64,000 bases of DNA, taken from Nonomuraea fuscirosea. GTDB taxonomy: Bacteria > Actinomycetota > Actinomycetes > Streptosporangiales > Streptosporangiaceae. Under the pieces are notes generated by a model. That model did no database searches, was not told where the DNA came from, and worked only from the letters and a program-made list of their open reading frames with translations. This document shows, in pieces, positions 18,186-26,542 of the stretch. Position 1 is the first letter of the stretch. Each line of letters begins with the position of its first letter. A program made the position numbers and the translations under genes. Location of the stretch: assembly GCF_003001935.1 (NCBI RefSeq), contig NZ_PVNG01000026.1, positions 124,001 through 188,000 of the forward strand. Reading direction: 5' to 3'.

Positions 18186-19175
18186 TCAGTACTGGCGGCT
18201 GGGGAGGGCCTGCTTGGCCTGGTCCTGGGTGAACGTGGTCTCCTCGGTCACCACGCGGGCCGGCACCTCCTCGCCCTTGACGACCTTCTTGGCCAGGTCC
18301 ATGAGCTGCGGGCCGAGCAGCGGGGAGCACTCGACGATGAAGTTGATCTTCCCGTCGGCGAGCGCCTGCATGCCGTCCTTGACCGCGTCCACCGTGATGA
18401 TCTTGATGTCCTTGCCGGGCACCTTGCCCGCGCCCTCGATGGCCTCGATCGCGCCCAGACCCATGTCGTCGTTGTGGGCGTAGAGCACGTCGATGTCCGG
18501 GGTCGACTTCAGGAACGCCTCCATGACCTCCTTGCCCTTGGCCCGGGTGAAGTCACCGGTCTGCGTGGCGACGATCTGGAACTTCGTGTCCGCCCCGATG
18601 ACCTCCTGGAAGCCGGCCTTGCGGTCGTTGGCGGGAGCCGAGCCCGTGGTGCCCTGGAGTTCGACGATGTTCACCTTGTCCGTCGAGTCCTTGTACTCCT
18701 CGACCAGCCACTGACCGGCCTTCTTGCCCTCCTCGATGAAGTCCGAGCCGAGGAAGGTCTTGTAGAGGGTCGTGTCCTTGGAGTCCACCGCGCGGTCGGT
18801 CAGGATGACCGGGATCTTCGCGTTCTGGGCCTCCTTGAGCACCGGGTCCCAGCCCGACTCCACCACCGGCGAGAAGGCGATGACGTCCACCCGCTGCTGG
18901 ATGAAGGAGCGGATGGCCTTGATCTGGTTCTCCTGCTTCTGCTGGGCGTCGGAGAACTTGAGTGTGATGCCCGCGGTCTTGGCCGACTCCTGCACGGACT
19001 TGGTGTTCGCGGTCCGCCAGCCGCTCTCCGCGCCGACCTGGGAGAAGCCCATCGTGACCGTGCTGTCGCCGCCACCGCTGCTCGCGCTCGTGGTACCGCC
19101 ACTGCCACTGCCACAGGACGTCACCGCCAGGGCGGTGAGCCCGGCCAGCACCAACGCCGAGATCCTCTTTAACAC
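18186..19175 (-). CDS. YtfQ-like sugar-binding lipoprotein
   Basis: 329 residues from the GTG at 19175 (GAGG about nine bases upstream). The signal peptide ends in the lipobox VTSC (Cys21), followed by a Gly/Ser linker. The mature part carries VTMGFSQVGAESGWRTANTK, AIRSFIQQRVDVIAFSPVVE and PVILTDRAVDSKDTTLYKTF, the DRAVD segment being typical of the YtfQ galactofuranose-binding family. The long upstream frame extension has no family match and crosses the operator, so it is not used. An operator copy lies 21 bp upstream of the start. Likely ligand: arabinose, possibly the furanose form. Confidence 0.9.
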   Translation of the reverse strand: MLKRISALVLAGLTALAVTSCGSGSGGTTSASSGGGDSTVTMGFSQVGAESGWRTANTKSVQESAKTAGITLKFSDAQQKQENQIKAIRSFIQQRVDVIAFSPVVESGWDPVLKEAQNAKIPVILTDRAVDSKDTTLYKTFLGSDFIEEGKKAGQWLVEEYKDSTDKVNIVELQGTTGSAPANDRKAGFQEVIGADTKFQIVATQTGDFTRAKGKEVMEAFLKSTPDIDVLYAHNDDMGLGAIEAIEGAGKVPGKDIKIITVDAVKDGMQALADGKINFIVECSPLLGPQLMDLAKKVVKGEEVPARVVTEETTFTQDQAKQALPSRQY

Positions 19176-19195
19176 GTGGGGGGTTCCTCTCTGGG

Positions 19196-19209
19196 TGTGA
19201 ACGCTAACA
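19196..19209 (-). promoter_or_regulatory. Arabinose operator upstream of the YtfQ-like gene
   Basis: TGTGAACGCTAACA on the plus strand, identical to the copies at 9365 (opposite strand) and 20297. It lies in the 76-bp gap between the second LacI gene and the binding protein gene, so the importer can have its own regulated promoter. Confidence 0.8.
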
Positions 19210-19251
19210 ACCCTGGTCGGGCGCCAGCGCGTCCTGCCTTCCGTTACGGCG

Positions 19252-20271
19252 TCAGGCCCAGGCCGTGCTGGCCCTGGCGACGAACACCGGCGGCACCACG
19301 AGTCGCTCCCGCTCCTGCGGACCGCCTTCGAGCTGCCGTACGAGAACCTCGATGCTGTGTCTGCCCACCGCGCCGAAGTCCTGTCTGATGGTCGTGAGCG
19401 GCGGCGAGAAGAACTCCGACTCGGGGATGTCGTCGAAACCGACCACACTCACCCGCTCGGGCACTCTCACCCCCTGCTCGGTGAACGCCCGCAGCACGCC
19501 GAGCGCCATCTGGTCGTTGGCGACGAAGACCGCGGTGACGTTCCTCATGCTCGCCAGGCTGCGCCCCGCCTCGTATCCGGAACGAGGGCTCCAATCCCCG
19601 GCGAGCGGGCGCGGGGCCTCGCGGCCCGCCTGCTCCAGCGCGGCCCGCCAGCCGGCCACGCGACCTTCGGCCTCCAGCCAGTCGGAGGGACCGCTGACGT
19701 GCCAGACCGTCTCGTGGCCGAGCGAGAGCAGGTGCTCGGTGGCGAGCCTGCCTCCCTCGACCTGGTCCACGCTGACCACCGGCACCCCGCCCGCCTCCCC
19801 GCCCTCGACGGCCACCGTCGGGACGCCGAGCGGCAGGTCGTCCAGGGCACAGGCGGCCGAGCGCTGCGGCGCGACCACCACGATGCCGTCCACGCCCTGG
19901 TCGGCCAGATAGTCGAGGGCGTCGCGCACGCCCGCCCTGTCGATCGACTTGAGGCTGACGATGCTGACGAAGTAGCCGGCCGCCCTGGCCGCCTGCTCGA
20001 TGCCGTAGACGGTGCTGGCCGGGCCGTACAGCGTGGTGTCGAAGCTGACCACGCCGAGCGTCCTGGAGTGCTTGGTGACCAGGGCGCGGGCGACGAGGTT
20101 ACGGCGGTAGCCGAGCTTGTCGATCGCCTGGAGCACCCGGGTGCGGGTCTCGCTGCGTACGTTCGGATGATCGTTGAGCACGCGTGAAACCGTCTGATGC
20201 GACACGCCGGCCTCCTTGGCCACATCGGCCATGACCGGCAGGCGGCGCCCCAGGGTGGATCCCACGGCCAT
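19252..20271 (-). CDS. LacI-family regulator (arabinose regulon, paralog 2)
   Basis: 339 residues. The HTH MADVAKEAGVSHQTVSRVLN (about 14-33) is identical to that of the regulator at 9411-10427, and most of the effector domain is the same (LGVVSFDTTLYGPAS, GYFVSIVSLKS, HETVWHVSGPSDWLEAEGR). Differences cluster around residues 69-77, 150-190 and the C-terminus. The gene is divergent from the GH51 gene and has an operator 26 bp upstream of its start, so it is probably autoregulated. A local duplication that gave each importer its own regulator is the simplest history. Confidence 0.92.
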   Translation of the reverse strand: MAVGSTLGRRLPVMADVAKEAGVSHQTVSRVLNDHPNVRSETRTRVLQAIDKLGYRRNLVARALVTKHSRTLGVVSFDTTLYGPASTVYGIEQAARAAGYFVSIVSLKSIDRAGVRDALDYLADQGVDGIVVVAPQRSAACALDDLPLGVPTVAVEGGEAGGVPVVSVDQVEGGRLATEHLLSLGHETVWHVSGPSDWLEAEGRVAGWRAALEQAGREAPRPLAGDWSPRSGYEAGRSLASMRNVTAVFVANDQMALGVLRAFTEQGVRVPERVSVVGFDDIPESEFFSPPLTTIRQDFGAVGRHSIEVLVRQLEGGPQERERLVVPPVFVARASTAWA

Positions 20272-20296
20272 GCTCCCTTCCTGGCTTGGCCCCGAC

Positions 20297-20310
20297 TGTG
20301 AACGCTAACA
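20297..20310 (-). promoter_or_regulatory. Arabinose operator upstream of the second LacI gene
   Basis: TGTGAACGCTAACA, 26 bp before the LacI start codon, in the 191-bp divergent region shared with the GH51 gene. Suggests autoregulation. Confidence 0.8.
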
Positions 20311-20408
20311 ACCCGTCCCGTCAAGGGTCCGCCGGATTACGGTCGGGTTACACGGAGGGCCTCTTGACGGGGCCCGCGCGTGGTCCTTAACTTGTCGCGA
20401 ATCGCCGT

Positions 20409-20440
20409 TGTTAACGCTCACTTCTTTGTTAACGCTAACA
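20409..20440 (+). promoter_or_regulatory. Paired arabinose operators upstream of GH51
   Basis: Two sites on the same side: TGTTAACGCTCACT at 20409-20422 (one degenerate arm) and TGTTAACGCTAACA at 20427-20440, the best copy in the window (16-bp arm-to-arm form TTGTTAACGCTAACAA at 20426-20441). Centres are 18 bp apart, which would place repressors close together. The GH51 ATG is 22 bp after the second site, so binding should block transcription or its start. Confidence 0.82.
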
Positions 20441-20462
20441 ACAGTTGAGGAGCCCCCCACTC

Positions 20463-23400
20463 ATGTCGCGAATCGTCCTGTCCGCGCTGCTCGTCGCGGG
20501 GTCACTGGTGGCGCCGCCGCCATCCCCGCCGCCATCCCCGCCGCCATCCCCGCCGGCCTCGGCCCCGGCTTCCGCTGTGGCGTCCGCGCTCGCGGAGCCG
20601 ATCCCGGACGGCGCCGTCGTCGACCAGTTCGACGGCACCACGCTCGGCGCGGACTGGACGGTGCTCTCACCGGACGACTCCCGCTACAGCCTGTCGGACG
20701 GCGCGTTGCGGCTCGACACGCTGACCGGCGACACCCACCAGGGCACCAACAACGCCAGGAACCTCTTCCTCGTGGACGTGCCCGACGGCGACTTCGAGAT
20801 CGTCACCAAGCTCAGCGCGCCGGTCGCGCTCGACTTCCAGAGCGCGGGACTGCTGGCCTGGCAGGACTGGGACAACTACGTCCGGGCGGGGCCGGCGCAC
20901 GTCGGGTTCGCCGGTGGGCCGGTGATCGAGACGGCCACCGAGGTCGGCGCGGCCTTCACCTCGGCCTTCGCGGCCAGGCCCGGCTCCGCCGCCGAGATCG
21001 TCAAGCTGACCAGAACCGGCGACGAGTTCGTCTCCTCCTACTGGGACGGCTCGGCGTGGGCGCAGGCGTCCAGGATGACCGCCCGGCTCACGGTGGGGCA
21101 GGTCGGGCTCTTCGGGCTGTCGGCGCAGAACGGCACGTCCATGCGGGTCGCGTTCGACTACCTCGCGATCAAGGCGGCCGAGGGCGGGCCCGTGGTGCCC
21201 GAGGGCACGTTCACGCTGCGGGCGGCGGCGCGGCCGTACCTGTCCGCCGACCGTTCCGGGACGGTGCGGGCCTCGGCCGAGGCGCCGATGACCGGCCTGG
21301 CCCTCACTGCCGAGTCCAGCGGCGCGGGAGTCAAGCTCAAGGACGTGGCGAGCGGCCGGTACCTGGAGGCGTCGGCCACGGTCCGGCTGAGCGCGCGCGG
21401 CTCGATCTTCCAGCTCAAGGACGCCGGCGGCGGCAAGGTCACCGTGTCCTCGGGCGGCGGGAACGTCTCGGTCTCCGGCGGGAGACTCGTCATGGGCGCG
21501 GACGCGGCCAAGTTCCGGATCGAGGGCTACACCTCGGGCGAGCTGACCGTGGACACGCGGGCGAAGGGCACGAAGGTCAGCCCCGACCTGTACGGCGTCT
21601 TCTACGAGGACATCAACCACGCCGCCGACGGCGGGCTCTACGCCGAGCTGGTGCAGAACCGCTCGTTCGAGTTCAACGCCACCGACGAGAGCTCCTACAC
21701 CGGGCTTACCGCGTGGAGCAAGGTCGAGCGCGGCGCCACCGCGGCCCTGACCGTCACCGGCGAGCAGCCGCTGAACGCCGCCAACCGCAACTACCTGCGG
21801 CTGGACGTGACCGGCGACGGCACGGCCGGGGCGGCCAACGCCGGCTTCAACCGCGGCCTGCCGCTGCGGAAGGGCGCGCGCTACGACCTGTCGCTGTGGG
21901 CCAGGCGGGCCCAGGCCGCCACGCTGACGGTCACGGTCGAGGACGGCGGCACGGTGCTCGGCCGGGCCACGCTGCGGGTCAGGGCCGGCGGCTGGGCCAG
22001 GTACCGGGCGTCGTTCACCGCCTCGGGCGGCACCGACGCCGGCCGGCTGGTCGTGCGGGCGCCCGCCGGGCGGACGGACCTCGACATGGTCTCGCTGTTC
22101 CCCCGTGACACCTTCAAGGGGCACGGCATGCGGACCGACCTGGCCAAGATGATCGCCGAGCTGGAGCCGCGGTTCCTGCGCTTCCCCGGCGGCTGCGTGA
22201 CCAACGTCGGCACGTACGAGCCGTACTCCGCGAACCAGGACCGGCGCCGCATCTACCAGTGGAAGGAGACCATCGGCCCGGTCGAGGAGCGGCCGGCGAA
22301 CGCCAATTTCTGGGGCTACAACCAGAGCTACGGCATCGGCTTCTTCGAGTACTTCCAGTTCGCCGAGGACATCGGGGCCAAGGCGCTGCCGGTGCTGTCG
22401 GTGGGCGTGAACGGGTGCGGCGAGAACCGGCCGCTGACCGACGAGGCGAAGCTGGCCCGATGGGTACAGGACACGCTGGACCTGATCGAGTTCGCCAACG
22501 GGCCGGTCACCTCCGTCTGGGGCGGGAAGCGGGCGGAGCTCGGGCATCCGAAGCCGTTCGGGCTGGAGTACATCGGGCTCGGGAACGAGGAGATCTATCC
22601 GGAGTTCTTCGCGAACTATCCCAAGTTCGCCGACGCGATCAGGGCCAGGTATCCGAAGGTCAAGATCATCAGTAACTCGGGTCAGACGTCGCAGGGCGCC
22701 TGGTTCGACCGGATGTGGCAGTTCGCCCGTGACCAGAAGGCCGACCTGGTCGACGAGCACTACTACAACAACACCGACTGGTTCCTGTCCAACACCCGCC
22801 GCTACGACTCCTACGACCGCGAAGGGCCCCAGGTGTTCGTGGGCGAGTACGCCTCCAGGGGCAACACGTTCTTCAACGCGCTGTCCGAGGCCGCGTACAT
22901 GACGGGGCTGGAGCGCAACTCCGACGTGGTGCGGCTGGCGTCGTACGCGCCGCTGCTGGCCAACGTCGACTACGTGGACTGGACGCCGGACCTCATCTGG
23001 TTCGACAACGACCAGGCGTACGGCTCGCCGAGCTACCACGTCCAGCGCCTGTTCGCCACGAACGCCGGCGAGCGGGTGGTGCCGAGCACGTTCGAGGGCG
23101 AGGTCAGGCCGGTCGACGACATCAGCGGCGGCGTCGGGCTGGGCGCGTGGAACACCGCGGTCCGCTACGACGACGTCAAGGTGACCGCGGCGGACGGGAC
23201 CGTGCTGCTGTCCGAGGACTTCTCCGCCGGCGCCGCCGGCTGGACGCCCGGCCCGGGCACCTGGGCCGTGCGGGACGGCGGCTACGAGCAGAGCGCCCAG
23301 ATCGAGGACGCCAGATCGACGGCGGGCGAGGCCGGCTGGTCGGACTACACGATGGAGGTGACCGCCCGCAAGACGGCCGGCGCGGAGGGCTTCCTGGTGA

Positions 23401-23915
23401 TGTTCGGGGTGCGCGGCACCGGCGACTTCTACTGGTGGAACGTCGGCGGCTGGGGCAACACGCAGTCCGCCGTCGAGAAGGCGGTCAACGGCGGCAAGGC
23501 CTCCATCGCCACCTCTTCGCACACCGTCGAGACGGGCCGCGACTACCGCCTGAAGGTCCAGGTCAGCGGGCGCACGATCACGACCTGGCTGGACGGGGAG
23601 AAGGTCAACGAGTTCGTGGACAGCTCACGGGTGGAGCCGCTGTACCAGGTGGTGTCCAGGGACGGGCGGAACGTGACGGTCAAGGTCGTCAACGCGCAGG
23701 ACACGGCGGTGCGCGCCCGGGTGGACCTCGGCTCCGCGCGGTTCCGGCCGGCCGCCACGGTGACCTCGCTGACCGGCTCGCCGTCGGACATGAACTCGAT
23801 CGCCGAGCCGGAACGGGTCGCGCCGCGGCGGCGGCAGGTGGACGGCTTCTCCTCGGCCTTCAGCTACGACTTCCCGGCCTATTCGGTGACGTTCATCGAG
23901 CTCACCGAACGCTGA
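20463..23915 (+). CDS. Secreted multidomain alpha-L-arabinofuranosidase (GH51)
   Basis: 1150 residues from the ATG at 20463 (GAGGAG upstream). A signal peptide (SRIVLSALLVAGSLVA) runs into a Pro/Ser run. Next come a concanavalin-like domain (about 45-220), a beta-trefoil-like segment (about 235-345), then a GH51 catalytic unit with an internal carbohydrate-binding-type sandwich (about 405-560). The acid/base is Glu709 in GLGNEEIYPEFF and the nucleophile Glu795 in FVGEYAS. A second concanavalin-like insert (EDFSAGAAGWTPGPG region, about 920-1060) precedes the C-terminal sandwich. It should remove arabinofuranosyl side chains from arabinoxylan or arabinan outside the cell, supplying the importers next door. 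Domain limits are approximate. Confidence 0.92.
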   Translation: MSRIVLSALLVAGSLVAPPPSPPPSPPPSPPASAPASAVASALAEPIPDGAVVDQFDGTTLGADWTVLSPDDSRYSLSDGALRLDTLTGDTHQGTNNARNLFLVDVPDGDFEIVTKLSAPVALDFQSAGLLAWQDWDNYVRAGPAHVGFAGGPVIETATEVGAAFTSAFAARPGSAAEIVKLTRTGDEFVSSYWDGSAWAQASRMTARLTVGQVGLFGLSAQNGTSMRVAFDYLAIKAAEGGPVVPEGTFTLRAAARPYLSADRSGTVRASAEAPMTGLALTAESSGAGVKLKDVASGRYLEASATVRLSARGSIFQLKDAGGGKVTVSSGGGNVSVSGGRLVMGADAAKFRIEGYTSGELTVDTRAKGTKVSPDLYGVFYEDINHAADGGLYAELVQNRSFEFNATDESSYTGLTAWSKVERGATAALTVTGEQPLNAANRNYLRLDVTGDGTAGAANAGFNRGLPLRKGARYDLSLWARRAQAATLTVTVEDGGTVLGRATLRVRAGGWARYRASFTASGGTDAGRLVVRAPAGRTDLDMVSLFPRDTFKGHGMRTDLAKMIAELEPRFLRFPGGCVTNVGTYEPYSANQDRRRIYQWKETIGPVEERPANANFWGYNQSYGIGFFEYFQFAEDIGAKALPVLSVGVNGCGENRPLTDEAKLARWVQDTLDLIEFANGPVTSVWGGKRAELGHPKPFGLEYIGLGNEEIYPEFFANYPKFADAIRARYPKVKIISNSGQTSQGAWFDRMWQFARDQKADLVDEHYYNNTDWFLSNTRRYDSYDREGPQVFVGEYASRGNTFFNALSEAAYMTGLERNSDVVRLASYAPLLANVDYVDWTPDLIWFDNDQAYGSPSYHVQRLFATNAGERVVPSTFEGEVRPVDDISGGVGLGAWNTAVRYDDVKVTAADGTVLLSEDFSAGAAGWTPGPGTWAVRDGGYEQSAQIEDARSTAGEAGWSDYTMEVTARKTAGAEGFLVMFGVRGTGDFYWWNVGGWGNTQSAVEKAVNGGKASIATSSHTVETGRDYRLKVQVSGRTITTWLDGEKVNEFVDSSRVEPLYQVVSRDGRNVTVKVVNAQDTAVRARVDLGSARFRPAATVTSLTGSPSDMNSIAEPERVAPRRRQVDGFSSAFSYDFPAYSVTFIELTER
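20517..20552 (+). repeat. Three 12-bp tandem repeats encoding Pro-Pro-Pro-Ser
   Basis: CCGCCATCCCCG three times without interruption, giving the PPSP-type run just after the signal peptide hydrophobic core of the GH51 enzyme. In-frame length change is possible by slippage. Confidence 0.9.
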
Positions 23916-23964
23916 CGACGCCCGGGGCGGGCCCTTCACCGGCCCGCCCCGGACACCGACATGG

Positions 23965-24723
23965 CTAGGCGACGACGCGGTAGTGGGTGGTCAGCCGGCC
24001 GTCGTCGTCGAGCACGTGGAAGGCGAGCATCGGCGGCTGGTCGTAGGAGATGCCGGTGGCGAAGCTGACGGCGCCCTCCCACGGCAGCTTCAGCGTGGAC
24101 ACCACACCCCCGCCCACCAGCAGCGGCCGGCCGGCGAACGTGGTGGCGGCGGCCATGTGGGAGTGACCCACCAGCACGGCGGGCACCCCGGCGCGACCGG
24201 CCAGCAGCCGTTCGAGCCGCCCGGTCTCGTGCAGCCTGATGGCGTCGATCGGCGGGCTCTGCAGCGTCACCGGCGGATGGTGGAAGGCCACGAACACCGG
24301 CTGGTCCGCGCCGTCCAGCACGCCCTCCAGCCAGTCGAGGGTCTCGTCGTCGAGGTGACCGTCGTCGCGGCCGGGGATGGACGAGTCGCACATCGCGTAG
24401 ACCGCCCTGCCGGTGTGCAGCACCTGGTTGACCGGCCCTTCCGCCGGACCCCCCGCAGGCTCCTCGCCGAGCAGGAAGCGGCGGAACTCCGGCCTGCGGT
24501 CGTGGTTGCCGGGACCGATCACGATCGGATGGCGCGAGGTGAGCAGTTTGGCGGCGGCCTCGTACTCGGCGGGCAGCCCGTGGTCGGCGATGTCGCCGGT
24601 GACGAGGACCGCGTCCAGGTCGCCGGGCAGCGCGTCCAGATACCGCATGACGGCGTCGCAACGCCCGGCGCTCTCAGCTGTGGCGCCGATGTGGACGTCG
24701 CTCAGATGCGCGATCACGATCAT
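23965..24723 (-). CDS. Calcineurin-like metallophosphoesterase (CpdA-like)
   Basis: 252 residues with all the metal-binding motifs of the class III cyclic nucleotide phosphodiesterase/metallophosphoesterase family: SDVH (Asp9, His11), VTGDIADHG, GPGNHDRR, FHHPPV and GHSHMA. Length and motif spacing fit CpdA-like enzymes that hydrolyse cyclic nucleotides or other phosphodiesters; the actual substrate cannot be read. The ATG at 24723 has GGAGG ten bases upstream. Convergent with the GH51 gene (49-bp gap) and divergent from the DUF4236 genes. Confidence 0.9.
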   Translation of the reverse strand: MIVIAHLSDVHIGATAESAGRCDAVMRYLDALPGDLDAVLVTGDIADHGLPAEYEAAAKLLTSRHPIVIGPGNHDRRPEFRRFLLGEEPAGGPAEGPVNQVLHTGRAVYAMCDSSIPGRDDGHLDDETLDWLEGVLDGADQPVFVAFHHPPVTLQSPPIDAIRLHETGRLERLLAGRAGVPAVLVGHSHMAAATTFAGRPLLVGGGVVSTLKLPWEGAVSFATGISYDQPPMLAFHVLDDDGRLTTHYRVVA

Positions 24724-24814
24724 CAGGTGGGTCCCTCCTGTCCAGCCTGCCCACCACCGTACGCCGGGAGTCCCAACCGCACGTGAGATCGCCGGGCGCC
24801 GGACCGTGACGGCG

Positions 24815-24842
24815 TGTCACCGGCGCCGGGAACCCGGCCGTC
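24815..24842 (+). promoter_or_regulatory. Possible ECF41-type promoter before the DUF4236 genes
   Basis: TGTCACC, a 17-base spacer and CGTC. The same element pattern and spacing occur in front of the ECF41 sigma gene at 27107-27134 (TGTCACG, 17 bases, CGTC). The predicted start of transcription would be about 40 bp before the first DUF4236 ATG. It could be chance, since the region is GC-rich. Confidence 0.4.
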
Positions 24843-24889
24843 GTCCCGGACGTTCTTCCCGGTGAACGCACGCATGGCGGAGGAGCGAC

Positions 24890-25093
24890 ATGGGCTGGCA
24901 CTACCGCAAGTCAATCAAGGTCGGGCCGTTCCGGATCAACCTGTCGCGGCACGGTGTCGGCTCCAGCTTCGGCAACCGGCGCTTCCACGTCTCGGCCACC
25001 CCCGACGGCCGCCGCCACGTGACCGTGCGGCTGCCGGGCGGCTTCCACGTAGGTAAGACCTTCGGCTCCCGCCGGTATCACGGACCTTACTGA
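24890..25093 (+). CDS. DUF4236 microprotein 1
   Basis: 67 residues, nearly all one DUF4236 domain: MGWHYRKSIKVGPFRINLSR then HGVGSSFGNRRFHV, a short basic beta-rich family without assigned function. Strong ribosome binding site GGAGGAG six bases before the ATG. It is followed 71 bp later by a second copy of the domain. Very basic (many Arg, His, Lys), so nucleic acid or membrane surface contact is possible, but that is a guess. Confidence 0.8.
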   Translation: MGWHYRKSIKVGPFRINLSRHGVGSSFGNRRFHVSATPDGRRHVTVRLPGGFHVGKTFGSRRYHGPY

Positions 25094-25164
25094 ATCGCGA
25101 GAAAAACGGTAGACGCGCCGTCTCCGGGGTAGCGGGACCTCCTCGCGATCTCTGGAGGAAAGCG

Positions 25165-25350
25165 ATGGGTTGGAGCTATCGCAAGTCGATCAAGGTCGGT
25201 CCGTTACGGCTGAACCTGTCGCGCCGCGGTGTCGGACACAGCTGGGGCAACCGGCTGTTCCGGGTGACGCGGGCGGCGGACGGGCGGCGGACCTTGACGG
25301 TCAACCTGCCCGGCGGCTTCCACTGGCGCAGGACCCTCGGCGGTCGCTGA
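25165..25350 (+). CDS. DUF4236 microprotein 2
   Basis: 61 residues, a clear paralog of the gene before it (RKSIKVGP, LNLSRRGVG and LPGGFH shared). Ribosome binding site GGAGG seven bases upstream. The two genes probably arose by tandem duplication. A perfect hairpin terminator follows 14 bp after the stop. Confidence 0.8.
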   Translation: MGWSYRKSIKVGPLRLNLSRRGVGHSWGNRLFRVTRAADGRRTLTVNLPGGFHWRRTLGGR

Positions 25351-25364
25351 CCGCTTGAGATAGA

Positions 25365-25394
25365 ACGGGCCGGAGGGGAAACCCTCCGGCCCGT
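25365..25394. terminator. Bidirectional hairpin terminator
   Basis: 13-bp perfect stem (ACGGGCCGGAGGG) with a GAAA tetraloop between the convergent DUF4236 gene and the WYL regulator gene; CCCCTTT follows on the plus strand. Serves both sides. Confidence 0.85.
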
Positions 25395-25400
25395 CCCCTT

Positions 25401-26441
25401 TCACCCGCCCGAGTCGTCTCGGGGGCGGTTGCGCTCGACCAGTTCGGCGCCGATCCTGGCCAGCTCGGCCCTGACCGTCTCCGGCTCCACGACCTCGACC
25501 CGCGCGCCCCACCCGGCCAGCTGCTCGGCGATCGTCAGCGGCATGGGGGCGGCCACCCGCACCCTGACCCGGCCGTCCGCCTCCTCCCCGGCGACCTCGC
25601 AGTGACGCCCGAAGTGGTGGCTCAGGACGGGCAGGAACCTGGCGGAGATGAGCACGGTCGCCGAGACCGTCGAACGCCGCCGCTCCATCTCGGCGACGAC
25701 CTCCTCCCACTCCCGCGCGAGGGCGAAGTCGTCCGGCCGCTCGAACTCCAGCTCCGTCACCACCGCCCCGCCGATCCGGTCCACCCGGAACGTACGCCGG
25801 CCGCGCTCGGTCCCGGCCAGCAGATACCAGACCTCGTCCTTGGCCACGAGCCCCCACGGCTCGACCAGCCGCTCGGCCCGCTCCCGGCCGCCGGCCCCAC
25901 CCGAGGACCCGTGCCCGGACCGGCCCTCCTGCGCGCCCCCGTTCCCGCCCCTGGGCCCTCCCCCCGACCGGCCCTCGTACGCGAGCCTGACCTTGCGCCG
26001 CCGCACGACAGCGTCCTGGAGGACGCGCACCAGCGCGGGCCGTTCCTTCTCCGGTTCGCCCCAGCGCAAGGGATCGACGACCACCGCGCTCGCCGCCGCC
26101 TCGGCGTCCGCCCTGAACGTCTGGGGCAGCGCGCGCAGCAGTTTGCGCAGCGCGGACCTGACCTCGGGGGCGGCGGGCGCGGCCGGTCCGGCGAGCAGGA
26201 ACAGCGCCTGCGCCTCGTGCGCGGTGAGCCCGCTGAGGTCGGTCCGCGCGCCGCCCAGCAGCGACCAGCCGCCGCCCCTGCCCGCCTGCGGATAGACGGG
26301 GATGCCTGCCGTGGACAGCGCTTCGAGATCTCGGCGCGCGGTCGCGACGGACACCTCCAGCTCCTCGGCCAGTTCCGCCGCGGTCACCCGGCCGCGCGCC
26401 TGCATGAGCAGCAGGGCGGCCACCAGTCGATCGGCTCGCAT
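25401..26441 (-). CDS. WYL-domain HTH regulator
   Basis: 346 residues from the ATG at 26441 (MRADRLVAALLLMQARG); an in-frame ATG at 26450 is possible. DeoR-type winged HTH in the first 60 residues (VTAAELAEELEVSVATARRD), then a WYL domain with LVEPWGLVAKDEVWYLLAGT near residues 200-220 and a C-terminal WCX region. An Arg/Gly-rich insertion (GRSGGGPRGGNGG and on) before the WYL strand is unusual and probably disordered. WYL proteins sense small molecules or nucleic acids. Divergent from the VOC gene, which it may control. Confidence 0.85.
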   Translation of the reverse strand: MRADRLVAALLLMQARGRVTAAELAEELEVSVATARRDLEALSTAGIPVYPQAGRGGGWSLLGGARTDLSGLTAHEAQALFLLAGPAAPAAPEVRSALRKLLRALPQTFRADAEAAASAVVVDPLRWGEPEKERPALVRVLQDAVVRRRKVRLAYEGRSGGGPRGGNGGAQEGRSGHGSSGGAGGRERAERLVEPWGLVAKDEVWYLLAGTERGRRTFRVDRIGGAVVTELEFERPDDFALAREWEEVVAEMERRRSTVSATVLISARFLPVLSHHFGRHCEVAGEEADGRVRVRVAAPMPLTIAEQLAGWGARVEVVEPETVRAELARIGAELVERNRPRDDSGG

Positions 26442-26542
26442 GCCCGCCATTCTTCCGGAAAAAGTAGTCATTCGATGAGCACTTTGAAGGCGCATCATCG
26501 TCTCGAACCACCGGACAGACCGCCGGACGAGAGGAAACCGAG

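Noticed and set aside
18186-19448. Longer YtfQ-like protein starting at 19448
   Set aside because: The added 91 residues would cover the operator and part of the LacI gene, and would bury the lipoprotein signal.
25094-25149. Inverted repeat ATCGCGAG/CTCGCGAT between the DUF4236 genes
   Set aside because: Arms are 8 bp with a 40-base spacer in GC-rich DNA, not convincing as a regulatory site.
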